A DNA stretch of 64,000 nt from Shinella zoogloeoides (GTDB lineage: Bacteria > Pseudomonadota > Alphaproteobacteria > Rhizobiales > Rhizobiaceae). The notes under the pieces are model-generated. The model was not told the origin of the DNA and did not search any database. It was given only the letters and a program-made list of their open reading frames with translations. The stretch covers positions 1,364,001 through 1,428,000 of the forward strand of contig NZ_CP131131.1 of the NCBI RefSeq assembly GCF_033705735.1, in the 5' to 3' direction. Positions 1 to 8,869 of the stretch are shown here, in pieces. A program made the translations under genes and the position numbers. Each line of letters opens with the position of its first letter. Position 1 is the stretch's first letter.

Positions 1-405
1 CTTGAGCGCGATGACGGCCTCGATCTCCACCTGCGCGTCTTTCGGCAGGCCGGAGACCTCGAAGGTGGCGCGGGCGGGATAGGGGGCGCAGAAGAACTCG
101 CCATAGGCCGCGTTGATCTCGGCAAAGCGCGAGAGGTCGCGCACGAGCACGGTGGTCTTGACGGTGCGCGCGATATCCGTGCCGGCGGCGCGGGCGATGG
201 CGGCGATGTTGCGCAGGCATTGCCGCGCCTGCTCGACCGGATCGTCGGAGGCGAAGGCGCCGGTCGCCGGATCGATCGGCAGCTGGCCGGAGACGAAGAG
301 CAGGCCGTTCACGGCGATCGCCTGCGAATAGGGGCCGATGGCCGCCGGCGCATCGGCGGCGGTCACGGCGCTGAGGCCTGCCTTGGGGTCGGAAGTGGAA
401 ACCAT
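1..405 (-). CDS. ridA: RidA/YjgF family protein (3' end off window)
   Basis: The 135 visible codons encode a RidA-type imine/enamine deaminase. RidA proteins hydrolyse reactive 2-aminoacrylate and related imines in the cytoplasm. The family signature is clear: IGPYSQA near residue 22, VSGQLP near 38, a central NIAAIARAAG helix, and the C-terminal run ARATFEVSGLPKDAQVEIE with the carboxylate-binding Arg and Glu. Family members are about 125-135 aa, so the protein is nearly complete; the stop codon lies just outside position 1. The ATG at 403-405 follows a GGAG motif inside the end of the preceding amidohydrolase gene, two bases past its stop, so the two are co-transcribed. The context suggests it clears imines formed during catabolism of a nitrogen heterocycle; the specific substrate is unknown. 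Confidence 0.9.
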   Translation of the reverse strand, partial: MVSTSDPKAGLSAVTAADAPAAIGPYSQAIAVNGLLFVSGQLPIDPATGAFASDDPVEQARQCLRNIAAIARAAGTDIARTVKTTVLVRDLSRFAEINAAYGEFFCAPYPARATFEVSGLPKDAQVEIEAVIALK

Positions 406-407
406 CG

Positions 408-1652
408 TCAGCTCCGTTCTGGATGGAGTTCGTCGGCGCGAAGCACGCTTCGCAGCAATAGGTCAGCACCCTCGGCGCATTGCTGCGGCGAGGAGAATTC
501 GCGCTCGTTGTGCGACAGGCCCTCGCGCGAGGGAATGAAGATCATCGCCGCCGGCACCCTGCCGGCGACATGGGCCGCATCGTGGCCGGCGCCCGAAACC
601 ATGTCGATGGCGGAAAGACCAAGCGCCTCCGCCTCCTGACGGATCACCCCGCGCAATGCCGCATCGAAGACGACCGGCGCCTTGCGCCAGACGACGGAGA
701 CCTCCGCCCCCGGCACGAGCCGCTCGATATCGGCGGTCAGCGCCGCCTCAATCGCCGCAAGCCCCACCGCCTCGGGGTGACGCATGTCGATTTCGAGGCG
801 AACCTCGCCCGGCACGACATTGCGTGAATTCGGCATCGCATGGATATGGCCCACAGTAGCAACGCCCGGCGGATGTTTCAGCGCGACGGCCTCGGCGACA
901 AGCACGACCTTCGCCGCCGAAACCAGCGCGTCCGCGCGCAGGTTCATCGGGAAGGCGCCCGCATGGGCCTCCGTGCCGCGGATGCGGACATCCAGCCAGC
1001 AAAGCCCCTGCACGCCGCTGACGACGCCGACAGCGCTGCCATCAGCCTCCAGCACCGGACCTTGTTCGATATGCAGTTCCAGATAGGCCGCGAGCGGCAG
1101 GTGCCCCGGCGCATGCGCGCCGCGATAACCGATCGCCGCCAGCGCCTCGCCCACCGTCACCCCGTCCTTGTCCTTGCGGACGAGGATCGTTTCGAGATCG
1201 TGCACGCCGCAGAACACGCCGGAGCCCATCATGGCGGGCGAAAAGCGGGAACCTTCCTCGTTGGTCCAGTTGATGACCGTGAACGGATGGCGCAGCCGCC
1301 GCCCGGCGGCATGGAGCACCCGCAATATCTCCACCCCGGCCAGCACGCCGAGGATGCCGTCGAAACGCCCGCCGGCCGGCTGGGTATCGAGATGGCTGCC
1401 CACGGCGATGGCCGCAAGGCCGGGCTCCGTGCCGGGCAAGGTGGCGAACATGTTGCCGACGCCATCGACCTCGACGGTGCAGCCGAGCGCCCGGCATTCC
1501 GCCGTGAACCATCCGCGCACCGCGCCGTCGCTGGCGCTCAGCGCGAGCCGGTTCATGCCGGTCTCGCCATAAGCACCGATGCGGGCGGTCGACAGGATAT
1601 CGGACCACAGTCGCCCGGCATCGATGGCGAGCGCAGACGGGACTGCCGTCAT
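408..1652 (-). CDS. M20-family N-carbamoyl-amino-acid amidohydrolase (hydantoinase/carbamoylase type)
   Basis: This 414 aa protein belongs to the Zn-dependent allantoate amidohydrolase/N-carbamoyl-L-amino-acid hydrolase family, cytosolic enzymes that split ureido groups into CO2, NH3 and an amino acid. Metal-ligand motifs are visible: GSHLDT with His87, FDGILG with Asp98, WTNEEGSRF with Glu132/Glu133, LELHIEQGP with His194, and GAGHDAAH near the C-terminus. Length is normal. Its ATG overlaps the stop of the upstream ATC-hydrolase-like gene by 4 bases (ATGA), and RidA follows 2 bases downstream. Next to an ATC hydrolase and a racemase, a role as an N-carbamoyl-L-cysteine-type amidohydrolase (AtcC-like) is attractive. 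N-carbamoyl-glutamate, beta-ureidopropionate or allantoate remain possible substrates. Confidence 0.9.
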   Translation of the reverse strand: MTAVPSALAIDAGRLWSDILSTARIGAYGETGMNRLALSASDGAVRGWFTAECRALGCTVEVDGVGNMFATLPGTEPGLAAIAVGSHLDTQPAGGRFDGILGVLAGVEILRVLHAAGRRLRHPFTVINWTNEEGSRFSPAMMGSGVFCGVHDLETILVRKDKDGVTVGEALAAIGYRGAHAPGHLPLAAYLELHIEQGPVLEADGSAVGVVSGVQGLCWLDVRIRGTEAHAGAFPMNLRADALVSAAKVVLVAEAVALKHPPGVATVGHIHAMPNSRNVVPGEVRLEIDMRHPEAVGLAAIEAALTADIERLVPGAEVSVVWRKAPVVFDAALRGVIRQEAEALGLSAIDMVSGAGHDAAHVAGRVPAAMIFIPSREGLSHNEREFSSPQQCAEGADLLLRSVLRADELHPERS

Positions 1653-2179
1653 TCACCGGTCTCCTGCGGGGTCTCGTGGAAGCGGTACTTGAAGTCGCAA
1701 TGCGAGGCGCCCTCCATCACCGTCTGCGTGCGCTCCAGCGTGATGCGCGGATCGTAGCCGGTGCAGAACACGCCGTCGCGGTTGCAGGACAGGAGGTGAC
1801 CGATATGGCCGAGGCCCATCTCGCGATAGGTCTCGGCGTAGCGACATCGCTTGACGTTGTAGTGGAATTCCTCGTCCGTCGCCCTGGTGACCTCGATGAC
1901 GAGGGCGTCGTCCTGCGTCCACAGGTCCTGCAGTTCCTGGAAGGTGCGCAACGTCGTGCCGCCGGGCGTCTTGGCCGCGAAGTCCTTGCCGGCCTTGATC
2001 GCCGCCTTGCGGATGGCGGTGTCGAGGATGGACTGCGCCGTCTCCTCGCCGACCTGCCGGCGCATCTCCTCGTAGATCGGCGCGATGATGCCTGCCTCGA
2101 TCCTGCGGCGAGCGAGAATGCCGATCTCGCCATCCATGGCCGCCCGGGAATCGGGGCATTCGTTCTGCGTATCCGTCAT
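1649..2179 (-). CDS. L-2-aminothiazoline-4-carboxylate hydrolase family protein
   Basis: The 176 aa product resembles the ATC hydrolase family, whose characterised member (AtcB of Pseudomonas) opens L-2-amino-thiazoline-4-carboxylate to N-carbamoyl-L-cysteine. The visible family-like part is the C-terminal half: RCRYAETYREMGLGHIGHLLSC, then DGVFCTGYDPRITLERTQT and a final CDFKYRFHE segment, with conserved-looking Cys, Tyr and Asp residues. No signal peptide or membrane segment is seen. The start is placed at the ATG at 2177-2179 because it follows AGGAG at good spacing; upstream in-frame codons look non-coding. It overlaps the carbamoylase start by 4 bases. Relatives are also annotated only as hypothetical L-ATC hydrolases, so the substrate is uncertain, but the neighbouring carbamoylase and racemase support this chemistry. 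Confidence 0.8.
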   Translation of the reverse strand: MTDTQNECPDSRAAMDGEIGILARRRIEAGIIAPIYEEMRRQVGEETAQSILDTAIRKAAIKAGKDFAAKTPGGTTLRTFQELQDLWTQDDALVIEVTRATDEEFHYNVKRCRYAETYREMGLGHIGHLLSCNRDGVFCTGYDPRITLERTQTVMEGASHCDFKYRFHETPQETGE

Positions 2180-2213
2180 GGTCGTTCTCCTGATCCGGGC
2201 GGCGTGGCCGCCG

Positions 2214-2987
2214 CTACTGCATCCACAGGCGCCCGGCACCGGGCACGGTCTGCTTCTCACCGGCCTTCCGCAAGGCATCCCAGGCGAGCGCCTGATTGCT
2301 CGTCACCACCGGCTTGCCGATCGCCGCCTCCACGGCATCGATGATGCCGGAACAACGCAGCGCCGTGCAGGACAGGAACACCGCCTCCACATCCAGCCTG
2401 CCGATCTCGACGGCGGACCGCAATATGTCCTCCTCGCGAATGCGGGCGATGGAGACGTCGCTGTCCTGGTGGAAGCTGGCGCGGGCCGCGATATCGAGCC
2501 CGTTGGCGGCAAAGAAGCGCTCGACGCGCTTGTTGACCTCAGTGCTGTAAGGCGTGACGAGGCCGATCCGGCTGACGCCGAGCGCCCCGAAGGCGGCAAG
2601 GCTGGCGGAAACGGGATTGCACACCTTCACGCCGGGCCGCACCGTCTCGACGATATCGGCGATCCGCTCCGGCCCGATGACCATGGAGCCGGAGGTGCAG
2701 CCGAAGGCCACGACGTCGAGGCGGTCTTCCGGCAAAAGCAGCTCGACCGCCCGCGGCAGCGCGTCTGCCATCGCCGCAAGGCTTTCCGGCGACACGTCCC
2801 GCGCCATCGGAATGCGGCTGGAATAGACCTCGACGCCGGGCAATGGCAGGAAGCGACGGACCTCGGGCTCGATGACCGTATCGTTCGCCAGCACCACGAG
2901 GCCGATCGCCGCGCGAGCCGCCGGCCCGCCATCGAGAATGCAATCGAGCGGCACCCAGCCGCGGCTATCCCTGCCCATTTCCAACAT
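2214..2987 (-). CDS. Asp/Glu/hydantoin racemase superfamily protein (maleate isomerase/arylmalonate decarboxylase-like)
   Basis: This 257 aa protein has the two-lobed Asp/Glu racemase architecture, with one cysteine in each pseudo-symmetric half: Cys97 in FGCTSGSMVIG and Cys207 in LSCTALR. This arrangement is known from maleate cis-trans isomerases and aspartate, glutamate and hydantoin racemases, where the two thiols act as acid and base. Further family features are the CNPVSASLAAFGALG segment and TPYSTEVN. The start at 2985-2987 has GGGAGGA upstream. It is the first gene of the leftward operon. With an ATC hydrolase and a carbamoylase downstream, an ATC or hydantoin racemase is the most economical guess; maleate isomerase or arylmalonate decarboxylase cannot be excluded from sequence alone. 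Confidence 0.85.
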   Translation of the reverse strand: MLEMGRDSRGWVPLDCILDGGPAARAAIGLVVLANDTVIEPEVRRFLPLPGVEVYSSRIPMARDVSPESLAAMADALPRAVELLLPEDRLDVVAFGCTSGSMVIGPERIADIVETVRPGVKVCNPVSASLAAFGALGVSRIGLVTPYSTEVNKRVERFFAANGLDIAARASFHQDSDVSIARIREEDILRSAVEIGRLDVEAVFLSCTALRCSGIIDAVEAAIGKPVVTSNQALAWDALRKAGEKQTVPGAGRLWMQ

Positions 2988-3048
2988 TCGCGTCCTCCCT
3001 CGATATGGTCCATGATCTTGACCCATCGAAGGATGGCGCGCGGCGCTA

Positions 3049-3063
3049 ATCGATAGAAGCGAT
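3049..3063. promoter_or_regulatory. Candidate LysR-type T-N11-A box
   Basis: An imperfectly spaced palindrome ATCG-N7-CGAT lies in the 122 bp between the divergent racemase-like gene and the LysR gene. It fits the T-N11-A pattern (T at 3050, A at 3062) that LysR regulators bind. Its position suits autoregulation of the LysR gene and activation of the leftward operon. This is pattern matching only; no second copy was found. Confidence 0.4.
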
Positions 3064-3109
3064 ATTTGACCATGGATTGAACGATAAACTTCATATATTC
3101 TCGCGCGCC

Positions 3110-3982
3110 ATGGATACCTCGCTGCTGAAATGCTTTCTCACCCTGGCGGATACGCAGAGCTTTTCGGAGGCCGCCGAAAGGCTGAACATCACACAATCCA
3201 CCGTCAGCCATAAGATCGCCCGGCTGGAGACCCATCTCGGCAAGCAGCTCTTCGAGCGCACGACGCGCACCTGCACGCTGACCTCCGACGGACGCGAGCT
3301 GATCGAATATGCAACGCGCGTGGTCCGCTCCGTCGAGGAGATGGAGCAGAGCTTCAAGCCCGATCTTCTGACAGGCACGCTGGTGGTCGGCGTGCCGGAC
3401 GACCATTACCTCTTCGTGCCGCTCACGGTGGCGCTCAAGAATTTCATGCTGGAGAAGCCGCGCGTCGGCGTCGAGATCCGCGGCGGGCTGTCGAGCGACC
3501 TGACGCGGGACCTGCGCCAGCGCAACATCGACCTTGCCGTCATCCGGGACGTTCCCGCCGTGCAGGACAGCGACGTGCTGTGCACCGAGAACCTCGTGTG
3601 GATCACCGCGCCGAACTGGGTGCCGCCGAGCGACGGCGTGGTGCCGCTGGCGCTGGTGCGCGGCCCCTGCGCCTATCGCGGCGCGGCGCTTGCCGCACTG
3701 GAGCAGAACGGCATGCGCTGGAAATGCATCGTGACCTGCACCAGCCTGCAAGGCGTCTTCGCCGTGGTGCGCGCCGGGCTTGCCGTGGCCGTCGTTACGG
3801 AAGGCGACATCGGCAGCGGCGTCAAGGCTTCTCCGGCCGGCAGCTTCCTGCCTCCCCTTCCCGGTTCGTCGCTCACCATCCGCTATGCCGACAAGCAACC
3901 CACCCTCGCCGCTCGCGCCCTTGCCCGCACGATGGGTGACGTCCTCACGCAGATGGCCCGTGAGGCTGCGCCACAGCCTTGA
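3110..3982 (+). CDS. LysR-family transcriptional regulator
   Basis: The 290 aa product is a LysR regulator: the N-terminal winged HTH reads MDTSLLKCFLTLADTQSFSE, then ERLNITQSTVSHKIARLE, followed by a long linker helix and a type-2 periplasmic-binding-like effector domain. The ATG at 3110 is preferred because it gives the canonical LysR N-terminus; a TTG 33 bases upstream (3077) would add eleven unrelated residues. The gene diverges from the racemase/ATC-hydrolase/carbamoylase/RidA operon, the classical layout for a LysR activator of its neighbour. It converges on the aromatic-amino-acid-lyase-like gene; the 161 bp between them shows no strong terminator hairpin. The effector is unknown, perhaps a pathway intermediate. 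Confidence 0.92.
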   Translation: MDTSLLKCFLTLADTQSFSEAAERLNITQSTVSHKIARLETHLGKQLFERTTRTCTLTSDGRELIEYATRVVRSVEEMEQSFKPDLLTGTLVVGVPDDHYLFVPLTVALKNFMLEKPRVGVEIRGGLSSDLTRDLRQRNIDLAVIRDVPAVQDSDVLCTENLVWITAPNWVPPSDGVVPLALVRGPCAYRGAALAALEQNGMRWKCIVTCTSLQGVFAVVRAGLAVAVVTEGDIGSGVKASPAGSFLPPLPGSSLTIRYADKQPTLAARALARTMGDVLTQMAREAAPQP

Positions 3983-4143
3983 AAGAGGAAGCCAGATTTG
4001 GCGGAAGAATGAACTCGCCGTCCGGCACCGGAACCGGCATGACCAACGCTCTTGAACGGATCCGAACCGAAGTATCCCTCAAGTGAAACCGGTTCGATCC
4101 TCGGCCAGAATCCTTTGGCTCCGCCGGTACGATTCTTCCCCGA

Positions 4144-5631
4144 CTAGGCTGCTGGATTTTCTCCGGCGATCAACGTCCGCAGCGCCTCGATATCGGCGCC
4201 GAGCGGCCGGTCGTCCTCGTAATGCGCGACGTTTTCACGAACCATGGAGTACACGGCCTGCGTGCCGGCGGCACGCTCGCCCATTCCCGTCAGGAAATCG
4301 TGCGCCTGTGCCGCCGCCATCAGCTCGATCGCCAGGATATGTTCCGCATTGTCGAGGATGGCCAGCAGCTTGTTGGCCGCCGCCGTCGGATGCGCGAGAA
4401 AATCTTCCTGCAGGCCTGAAGTGATGCCGCCATCCATCGCGGCGGGCGACGCCAGTCGGCGGTTTTCCGTGCTGAGCGCCGTTGCCGTATATTGCGCGAT
4501 CATGAAACCGGAATGGCTGCCGGCGTCACTGGCCAGGAAAGGCGGCAGGCCGCTGACAAGCGGGTTGACCAGACGGTCCATCCGCCGCTCGCTCATGGCC
4601 GCGATCTGGGCGATTGCGACCGCGAGGCTGTCGGCGGCCTGCCCCAGTGCCGGCGCGACGGCATGGGCCTGCGAGGACACGACCGGCTGCTCGGGCGTAC
4701 CGGAAACGGCGGGATTGTCGGTAACGGACGCCAGTTCGCGATCAACGATGGCGCCGCTCTGCTCGAAGACGTCCCAGGCCGCGCCATGCGCATGGGGAAC
4801 CGCACGCAGGCTGAGGGCATCCTGCGTGCGCCTTCCGACGGCCGCAGCGACCAGGCCGCTTCCGGCGAGGCGCGCACGCAACGTCGCCCCGACCTTGGCA
4901 ATGCCCGCGGACGGCCGCAGGGCGAGAACCGCCTCATCGAAAGCCGCCATCTGGCATCCAGCCGCCTCAAGCGTCAGCGCGGCGATCACATCGGCCCATT
5001 TGAGCAGCCGTTCGGCGCGCGACAGGGCAAGCGAGGCCAGACCGGTCGCGCAGGCCGTGCCGTTGACCAGGCTCAAGCCCTCCTTGGCCTCCAGCACCAG
5101 CGGCGAAAGGCCGATGGTCGCGAGCGCCTCGCGGCCGGTCATGCGTTCACCTCGCACGGCGGCATGCCCCTCGCCGATCAGGACGAGCGCGGTATGGGCA
5201 TTGTGGGTAAGGTAGCCCGCCGACCCCTTGGAGGGCACATCGGGAATGCAATCCTTCGAAAGAAAGGCTGCGAGATGGCTGACGACCGCCGGACGCACGC
5301 CGGAATGGCCGTGGCAGAAATTGGCGATCTGCGCGGCGATGATCGCGCGAACCTCGCGCGGCGCCAGCAGCGGGCCGACACCGCAGGCATGGCTCAGCAC
5401 GATGTTGCGCGAAAGCCGGCTCTGCGATGCGATATCGACAACCGTGTCGGAAAGCGCGCCGACGCCCGTATTGACGCCATAGGCACGGATGCCCGCAGTC
5501 ACGATGGCGTCGACGATCTCTCTTGCCCGTGCGAGACGGGCGATCGCCCGGTCGGAGAGGACCAACGTTTCCCCCTCGCCGATCCGCGCGACCTCCCGCC
5601 AGGAAAGCCCGTTGTCGAGAACGACGCTCAT
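4144..5631 (-). CDS. Histidine/aromatic ammonia-lyase homologue lacking the MIO tripeptide
   Basis: This 495 aa protein aligns end to end with histidine ammonia-lyases: YGVNTGVG (Tyr51, equivalent to HAL Tyr53), LVNGT (Asn190), [29 protein letters not shown]. However, where HAL has KGSVG-ASG-DLAPLAH, this protein has KGSAG directly followed by YLTHNAH (residues 135-146): the Ala-Ser-Gly that cyclises to the MIO cofactor is missing. HAL Tyr280 (in DxYSLR) is Leu273, and the GNFHG loop is SQAHA. It therefore cannot be a normal MIO lyase. MIO-independent homologues are known; ergothionase, which eliminates trimethylamine from ergothioneine, is one. The ATG overlaps the stop of the ABC ATPase gene by 4 bases, so it is the last gene of a transporter operon, opposite a HutC-like repressor. 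Histidase annotation would be misleading; ergothionase-like is a hypothesis. Confidence 0.85.
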   Translation of the reverse strand: MSVVLDNGLSWREVARIGEGETLVLSDRAIARLARAREIVDAIVTAGIRAYGVNTGVGALSDTVVDIASQSRLSRNIVLSHACGVGPLLAPREVRAIIAAQIANFCHGHSGVRPAVVSHLAAFLSKDCIPDVPSKGSAGYLTHNAHTALVLIGEGHAAVRGERMTGREALATIGLSPLVLEAKEGLSLVNGTACATGLASLALSRAERLLKWADVIAALTLEAAGCQMAAFDEAVLALRPSAGIAKVGATLRARLAGSGLVAAAVGRRTQDALSLRAVPHAHGAAWDVFEQSGAIVDRELASVTDNPAVSGTPEQPVVSSQAHAVAPALGQAADSLAVAIAQIAAMSERRMDRLVNPLVSGLPPFLASDAGSHSGFMIAQYTATALSTENRRLASPAAMDGGITSGLQEDFLAHPTAAANKLLAILDNAEHILAIELMAAAQAHDFLTGMGERAAGTQAVYSMVRENVAHYEDDRPLGADIEALRTLIAGENPAA

Positions 5632-6404
5632 TGACCGCTGCCGAAATGGCCGATGAACTGCCGGAAGGCCGGCGATGCGCCGCCGCCGAACATCTCGTCG
5701 GGCGTGCCGCTGCTGTCGACGAGGCCCTGGCGCATGAAGACGACGCGGTTGGACACGTTGCGCGCAAAGCTCATTTCATGCGTGACGACCAGCATCGTCA
5801 TGCCCTCCTCGGCCAGCGCGCGCATGACGCGCAGCACTTCGCCGACGAGTTCCGGATCGAGCGCCGAGGTCGGCTCGTCGAACAGCATCACCTTCGGCTT
5901 CATGGCGAGCGCGCGGGCGATGGCCGCGCGCTGCTGCTGGCCGCCCGACAGATGGGCCGGATAGGCATGGCGCTTGTCGGCGATGCCGACCTTTTCCAGC
6001 AGCGCTTCAGCCTCGGCGATGCATTCGGCCTTGGGGCGCTTCAGCACATGGACGGGTCCCTCGATGATATTCTGCAGGATCGTCATATGGGACCAGAGAT
6101 TGAAGCTCTGGAACACCATACCGAGTTCGGAGCGGATATGATCGACCTGCCTCTGGCTTGCCGGGCGGCTCTGGCCGTTCTTCTGCACCATGCGGATCTG
6201 CTCGCCGTCGACGAAGATCTCGCCGGAGGTCGCCGTTTCCAGGAGGTTGATGCAGCGCAGGAAAGTCGATTTGCCGGAGCCGGAGGCGCCGAGCAGCGAA
6301 ATCACGTCGCCGTCCTCGGCATCGAGCGAAATGCCGCGCAGCACTTCATGGTTGCCGAAGCGCTTGTGAATGTCGCGGACGGAAAGGCGGGTCACACCAG
6401 GCAT
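5628..6404 (-). CDS. Polar amino-acid ABC transporter, ATP-binding protein
   Basis: The 258 aa product is a GlnQ/HisP-type ATPase powering an amino-acid importer at the inner face of the membrane. It has Walker [10 protein letters not shown] near residue 40, a Q-loop region [13 protein letters not shown], the HisP-like insertion with QIRMVQKNG, signature LSGGQQQR, Walker [13 protein letters not shown] and the switch His in [10 protein letters not shown]. The start at 6402-6404 ([11 protein letters not shown]) follows GGGAGGCC; longer in-frame starts would read through the permease gene in another frame. It follows the permease gene by 14 bases and overlaps the lyase-like gene by 4. Confidence 0.93.
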   Translation of the reverse strand: MPGVTRLSVRDIHKRFGNHEVLRGISLDAEDGDVISLLGASGSGKSTFLRCINLLETATSGEIFVDGEQIRMVQKNGQSRPASQRQVDHIRSELGMVFQSFNLWSHMTILQNIIEGPVHVLKRPKAECIAEAEALLEKVGIADKRHAYPAHLSGGQQQRAAIARALAMKPKVMLFDEPTSALDPELVGEVLRVMRALAEEGMTMLVVTHEMSFARNVSNRVVFMRQGLVDSSGTPDEMFGGGASPAFRQFIGHFGSGQ

Positions 6405-6418
6405 CGGTCGGGCCTCCC

Positions 6419-7126
6419 TCAGGCTTTGACTGCCGACGGCGGGGCCGCGCGGCGATGTTTCGAGAGCGAACGTTCCAGCAGCGCCATGGCCTGCAGGATC
6501 AGGAAATTCAGAACGAGATAGATGAGCGCGGCGCAGAGGAAGACCTCCATCGTCCGGTAGGTCTGCGAAATCAGGCGCTGTGCGACGCCGGTGACCTCCC
6601 AGACGGTGACGAGGCTGGCGAGCGCGGTCGACTTCATCATCAGCACGATTTCCGTCGAATAGGCCGGCAGGGCATGACGGAAGGCGATCGGCGCTATGAT
6701 GCGGCGAACGAGAAGGAAGCCCGACATGCCGATCGCGCGGGCCGCCTCGATCTCCTTCGGCGAGACGGCGCGGATGCCGCTGCGGAAGATTTCCGCGGAG
6801 TACCCCGCCGTGCAGAGCGCCAGCGACAGCACGGCGCAGACCACCGGCTCGCGCAGGAACGGCCAGAGGAAGGAATAGCGGATGACGCCGAACTGGCCGA
6901 GCCCATAGAAGACGAGGAACATCTGGATCAGCAGCGGAGAGCCGCGGAAGACGAAGATGTAGCCCTTGGCGAAGCCGGAGAGGAAGCGGTTGCCGGAAAC
7001 ACGCATCGTGACGATCACCAGCGCCAGCAGGCCGCCGAAGAACACCGAGAGCGAGAACAGCAGGAGCGTCGTGGGCACGGCTGCAAGCAGCGTGGCCATC
7101 GCGGAGGAAAGAAAGGCGATATCCAT
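6419..7126 (-). CDS. Polar amino-acid ABC transporter permease (HisM-type)
   Basis: This 235 aa inner-membrane permease has about five hydrophobic segments and the EAA loop typical of the HisMQ family ([38 protein letters not shown]). It pairs with the 241 aa permease encoded just upstream; the two genes overlap by one base (TGATG), so translation is likely coupled. With the ATPase and the periplasmic binding protein it completes an opine/lysine-arginine-ornithine-type importer. Substrate cannot be read from the sequence; the co-transcribed lyase homologue suggests an imidazole-type amino acid or betaine. Confidence 0.92.
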   Translation of the reverse strand: MDIAFLSSAMATLLAAVPTTLLLFSLSVFFGGLLALVIVTMRVSGNRFLSGFAKGYIFVFRGSPLLIQMFLVFYGLGQFGVIRYSFLWPFLREPVVCAVLSLALCTAGYSAEIFRSGIRAVSPKEIEAARAIGMSGFLLVRRIIAPIAFRHALPAYSTEIVLMMKSTALASLVTVWEVTGVAQRLISQTYRTMEVFLCAALIYLVLNFLILQAMALLERSLSKHRRAAPPSAVKA

Positions 7127-7851
7127 CAGGCCTGCCCCATGGCTGCGGCCGGCATGCTGCGGTTTGCGCGCCGTTCGGCACGGTTGAACAGCCGGTCAGA
7201 AAGGCTCGTAAGCACCAGGTAAAGAATGCCGCCGACGATGTAGAAAAGGAAATACTGCCGGGTCGAACCCGCCGCCACCTGGCTGGTGCGCATCAGTTCG
7301 GCAAGGCCGGTGACGGAGATCAGCGCGGAATCCTTGAGGGTGAGCTGCCAGACATTGCCGAGACCGGGAATGGCGAAGCGCAGCACCTGGGGCATGACGA
7401 CACGGCGCAGGCGCAGCATGCGGTTCATGCCGATCGCCGAGGCCGCCTCGAGTTCGCCCTTGGCGATGGCGAGATAGGCGCCGCGATAGACTTCGGCCTG
7501 GTAGGAGCCGGAGATGATGCCGACGGCGAGCGCGCCGGCGGCAAAGGACGGCAATCCGAGGAACCCTTCATACCCCATCCACTGGCCGACGGCCGTGACG
7601 GCCGAAGAGCCGCCGAAATAGATGAGATAGATGATCAGCAGTTCCGGCACGCCGCGAAAAACGGTCGTATAGATATTGCCGAGGCTGACCAGCAGCAGGT
7701 TGCCCGACAGTTTGGCAATGGCCACCACGGTGCCGAGCACGGCCCCGATCAAGAGCGCCGTTGCCGTCACTGCGAGCGTCATCAGCGTGGCGACCAGAAG
7801 CAGTGCGCCCCACCCGTTCTGGCCGAAGCCAAGGAGTTCCAAGGTTGTCAT
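7126..7851 (-). CDS. Polar amino-acid ABC transporter permease (HisQ-type)
   Basis: The 241 aa protein is the first of two HisMQ-type permeases. It carries an N-terminal hydrophobic stretch ([20 protein letters not shown]), the segment [17 protein letters not shown] and the EAA loop [33 protein letters not shown] that docks the ATPase. It lies 91 bp downstream of the binding-protein gene, with a stem-loop in between, and overlaps the next permease by one base. The product works as a heterodimer with that protein in the cytoplasmic membrane. Confidence 0.92.
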   Translation of the reverse strand: MTTLELLGFGQNGWGALLLVATLMTLAVTATALLIGAVLGTVVAIAKLSGNLLLVSLGNIYTTVFRGVPELLIIYLIYFGGSSAVTAVGQWMGYEGFLGLPSFAAGALAVGIISGSYQAEVYRGAYLAIAKGELEAASAIGMNRMLRLRRVVMPQVLRFAIPGLGNVWQLTLKDSALISVTGLAELMRTSQVAAGSTRQYFLFYIVGGILYLVLTSLSDRLFNRAERRANRSMPAAAMGQA

Positions 7852-7891
7852 GTCCGTGTCCCGTCGATTGCGGCATCAAGACAAATGCGCC

Positions 7892-7922
7892 CCGGGCTTC
7901 CAGCGGCCTGCCGGAAACCCGG
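7892..7922 (-). other. Intercistronic stem-loop after the binding-protein gene
   Basis: On the minus strand CCGGGTTTCC and GGAAGCCCGG can pair (10 bp including one G-U pair) around an 11-base loop. It lies directly after the stop of the solute-binding-protein gene and before the first permease. Hairpins in this position commonly raise binding-protein mRNA relative to downstream genes by partial termination or 3'-end protection. There is no strong U tract. Confidence 0.55.
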
Positions 7923-7942
7923 ATCGCGACGACGTATCCCGC

Positions 7943-8785
7943 CTATTCCTGCGGGCTGACGTCCACCTTGAACCACTTCATCGACAGCTCCTTCACGGTT
8001 CCATCGGCAAGCGCCGACTTGATGGCCTCGTTGAACTTGTCGCGCAGATCCGTATCCGCCTTGCGGATGCCGAGACCTTCGCCCTCGCCCCAGATCGGGC
8101 CGACGATTTCCGGGCCTGTGAAGGCGAGCGCGCCGTTGGCGGCGGCAAAGGCGTTGCCGAAATAGACGGCATCGTCGAAGCCGAGGTCGATGCGGCCGTT
8201 CTGGAGGTCCAGATCGCGCTCGGCGCCGGTCTTGTACTCCCGGACTTCAGACGTCGCGCCGAAATTGTCGTAGATGAACTTCGCGTAGACGGTCGCGGCC
8301 TGGATACCGATGGTCTTGCCCGCGAAAGCTTCCTTCAGAGCCTCGATCTCCTTCACGCCGGTCTGGCCGGACGTCATCTTGATGATCGCGCCCGTTCCGG
8401 TCGCGTTTGCCACGGGGCTGTCCGCCGCCGTCGCGAAAGCCGCCGGCGTTGCGGCATAGGGGATGGTGAAATCGATGACCTTCTTGCGCTCTTCGGTTAT
8501 CGACAGCGCATCCATGATCACGTCGAACTTGCCGGCATTCAGAGCCGGGATCATGCCATCCCAGTCGGATGCGACGAGCGTGCACTCGATCTTGGCGCGT
8601 TCGCAAAGCACCTTTGCAAGCTCGGGCTCGAAGCCGCCGAGCGTGCCGTCCGCATTGGTAAGGTTCCAGGGCGCATAGGCACCTTCGAGCGTGATAGTGG
8701 CTGACTTCCAGTCCTTGGCGAGGACGGGAGCAGAAAGCGCGGCAAAAGCGGCCACGCCGGCAAGAAAGACTTTCCGCAGTTCCAT
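7943..8785 (-). CDS. Periplasmic amino-acid-binding protein of the ABC importer (family 3)
   Basis: This 280 aa protein starts with a Sec signal peptide (MELRKVFLAGVAAFAALSAPVLA, cut after residue 23) and continues as a family-3 solute-binding protein: ITLEGAYAPWN, GFEPELAKVLCERA, DWDGMIPALNAGKFDVIMDALSIT and ERKKVIDFTIPYA. The start at 8783-8785 has AGGAG upstream and begins with the signal peptide; in-frame codons further upstream lie in the operator region. First gene of the operon binding protein, two permeases, ATPase, lyase homologue. A HutC-like operator lies 85 bp upstream. Closest in type to lysine/arginine/ornithine or octopine binders; the ligand is unproven. Confidence 0.93.
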   Translation of the reverse strand: MELRKVFLAGVAAFAALSAPVLAKDWKSATITLEGAYAPWNLTNADGTLGGFEPELAKVLCERAKIECTLVASDWDGMIPALNAGKFDVIMDALSITEERKKVIDFTIPYAATPAAFATAADSPVANATGTGAIIKMTSGQTGVKEIEALKEAFAGKTIGIQAATVYAKFIYDNFGATSEVREYKTGAERDLDLQNGRIDLGFDDAVYFGNAFAAANGALAFTGPEIVGPIWGEGEGLGIRKADTDLRDKFNEAIKSALADGTVKELSMKWFKVDVSPQE

Positions 8786-8869
8786 TTGAGGGCTCCTCTG
8801 AGGTTCGTTGAGCATTATTGCTTGCCGATTCTTCGCCGGCTTGCCACCATCGCATTCGCTCCGGGGAGG

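Noticed and set aside
4144..5631. Simple annotation as histidine ammonia-lyase HutH
   Set aside because: The MIO tripeptide and Tyr280 equivalent are missing, so ordinary histidase activity is not supported.
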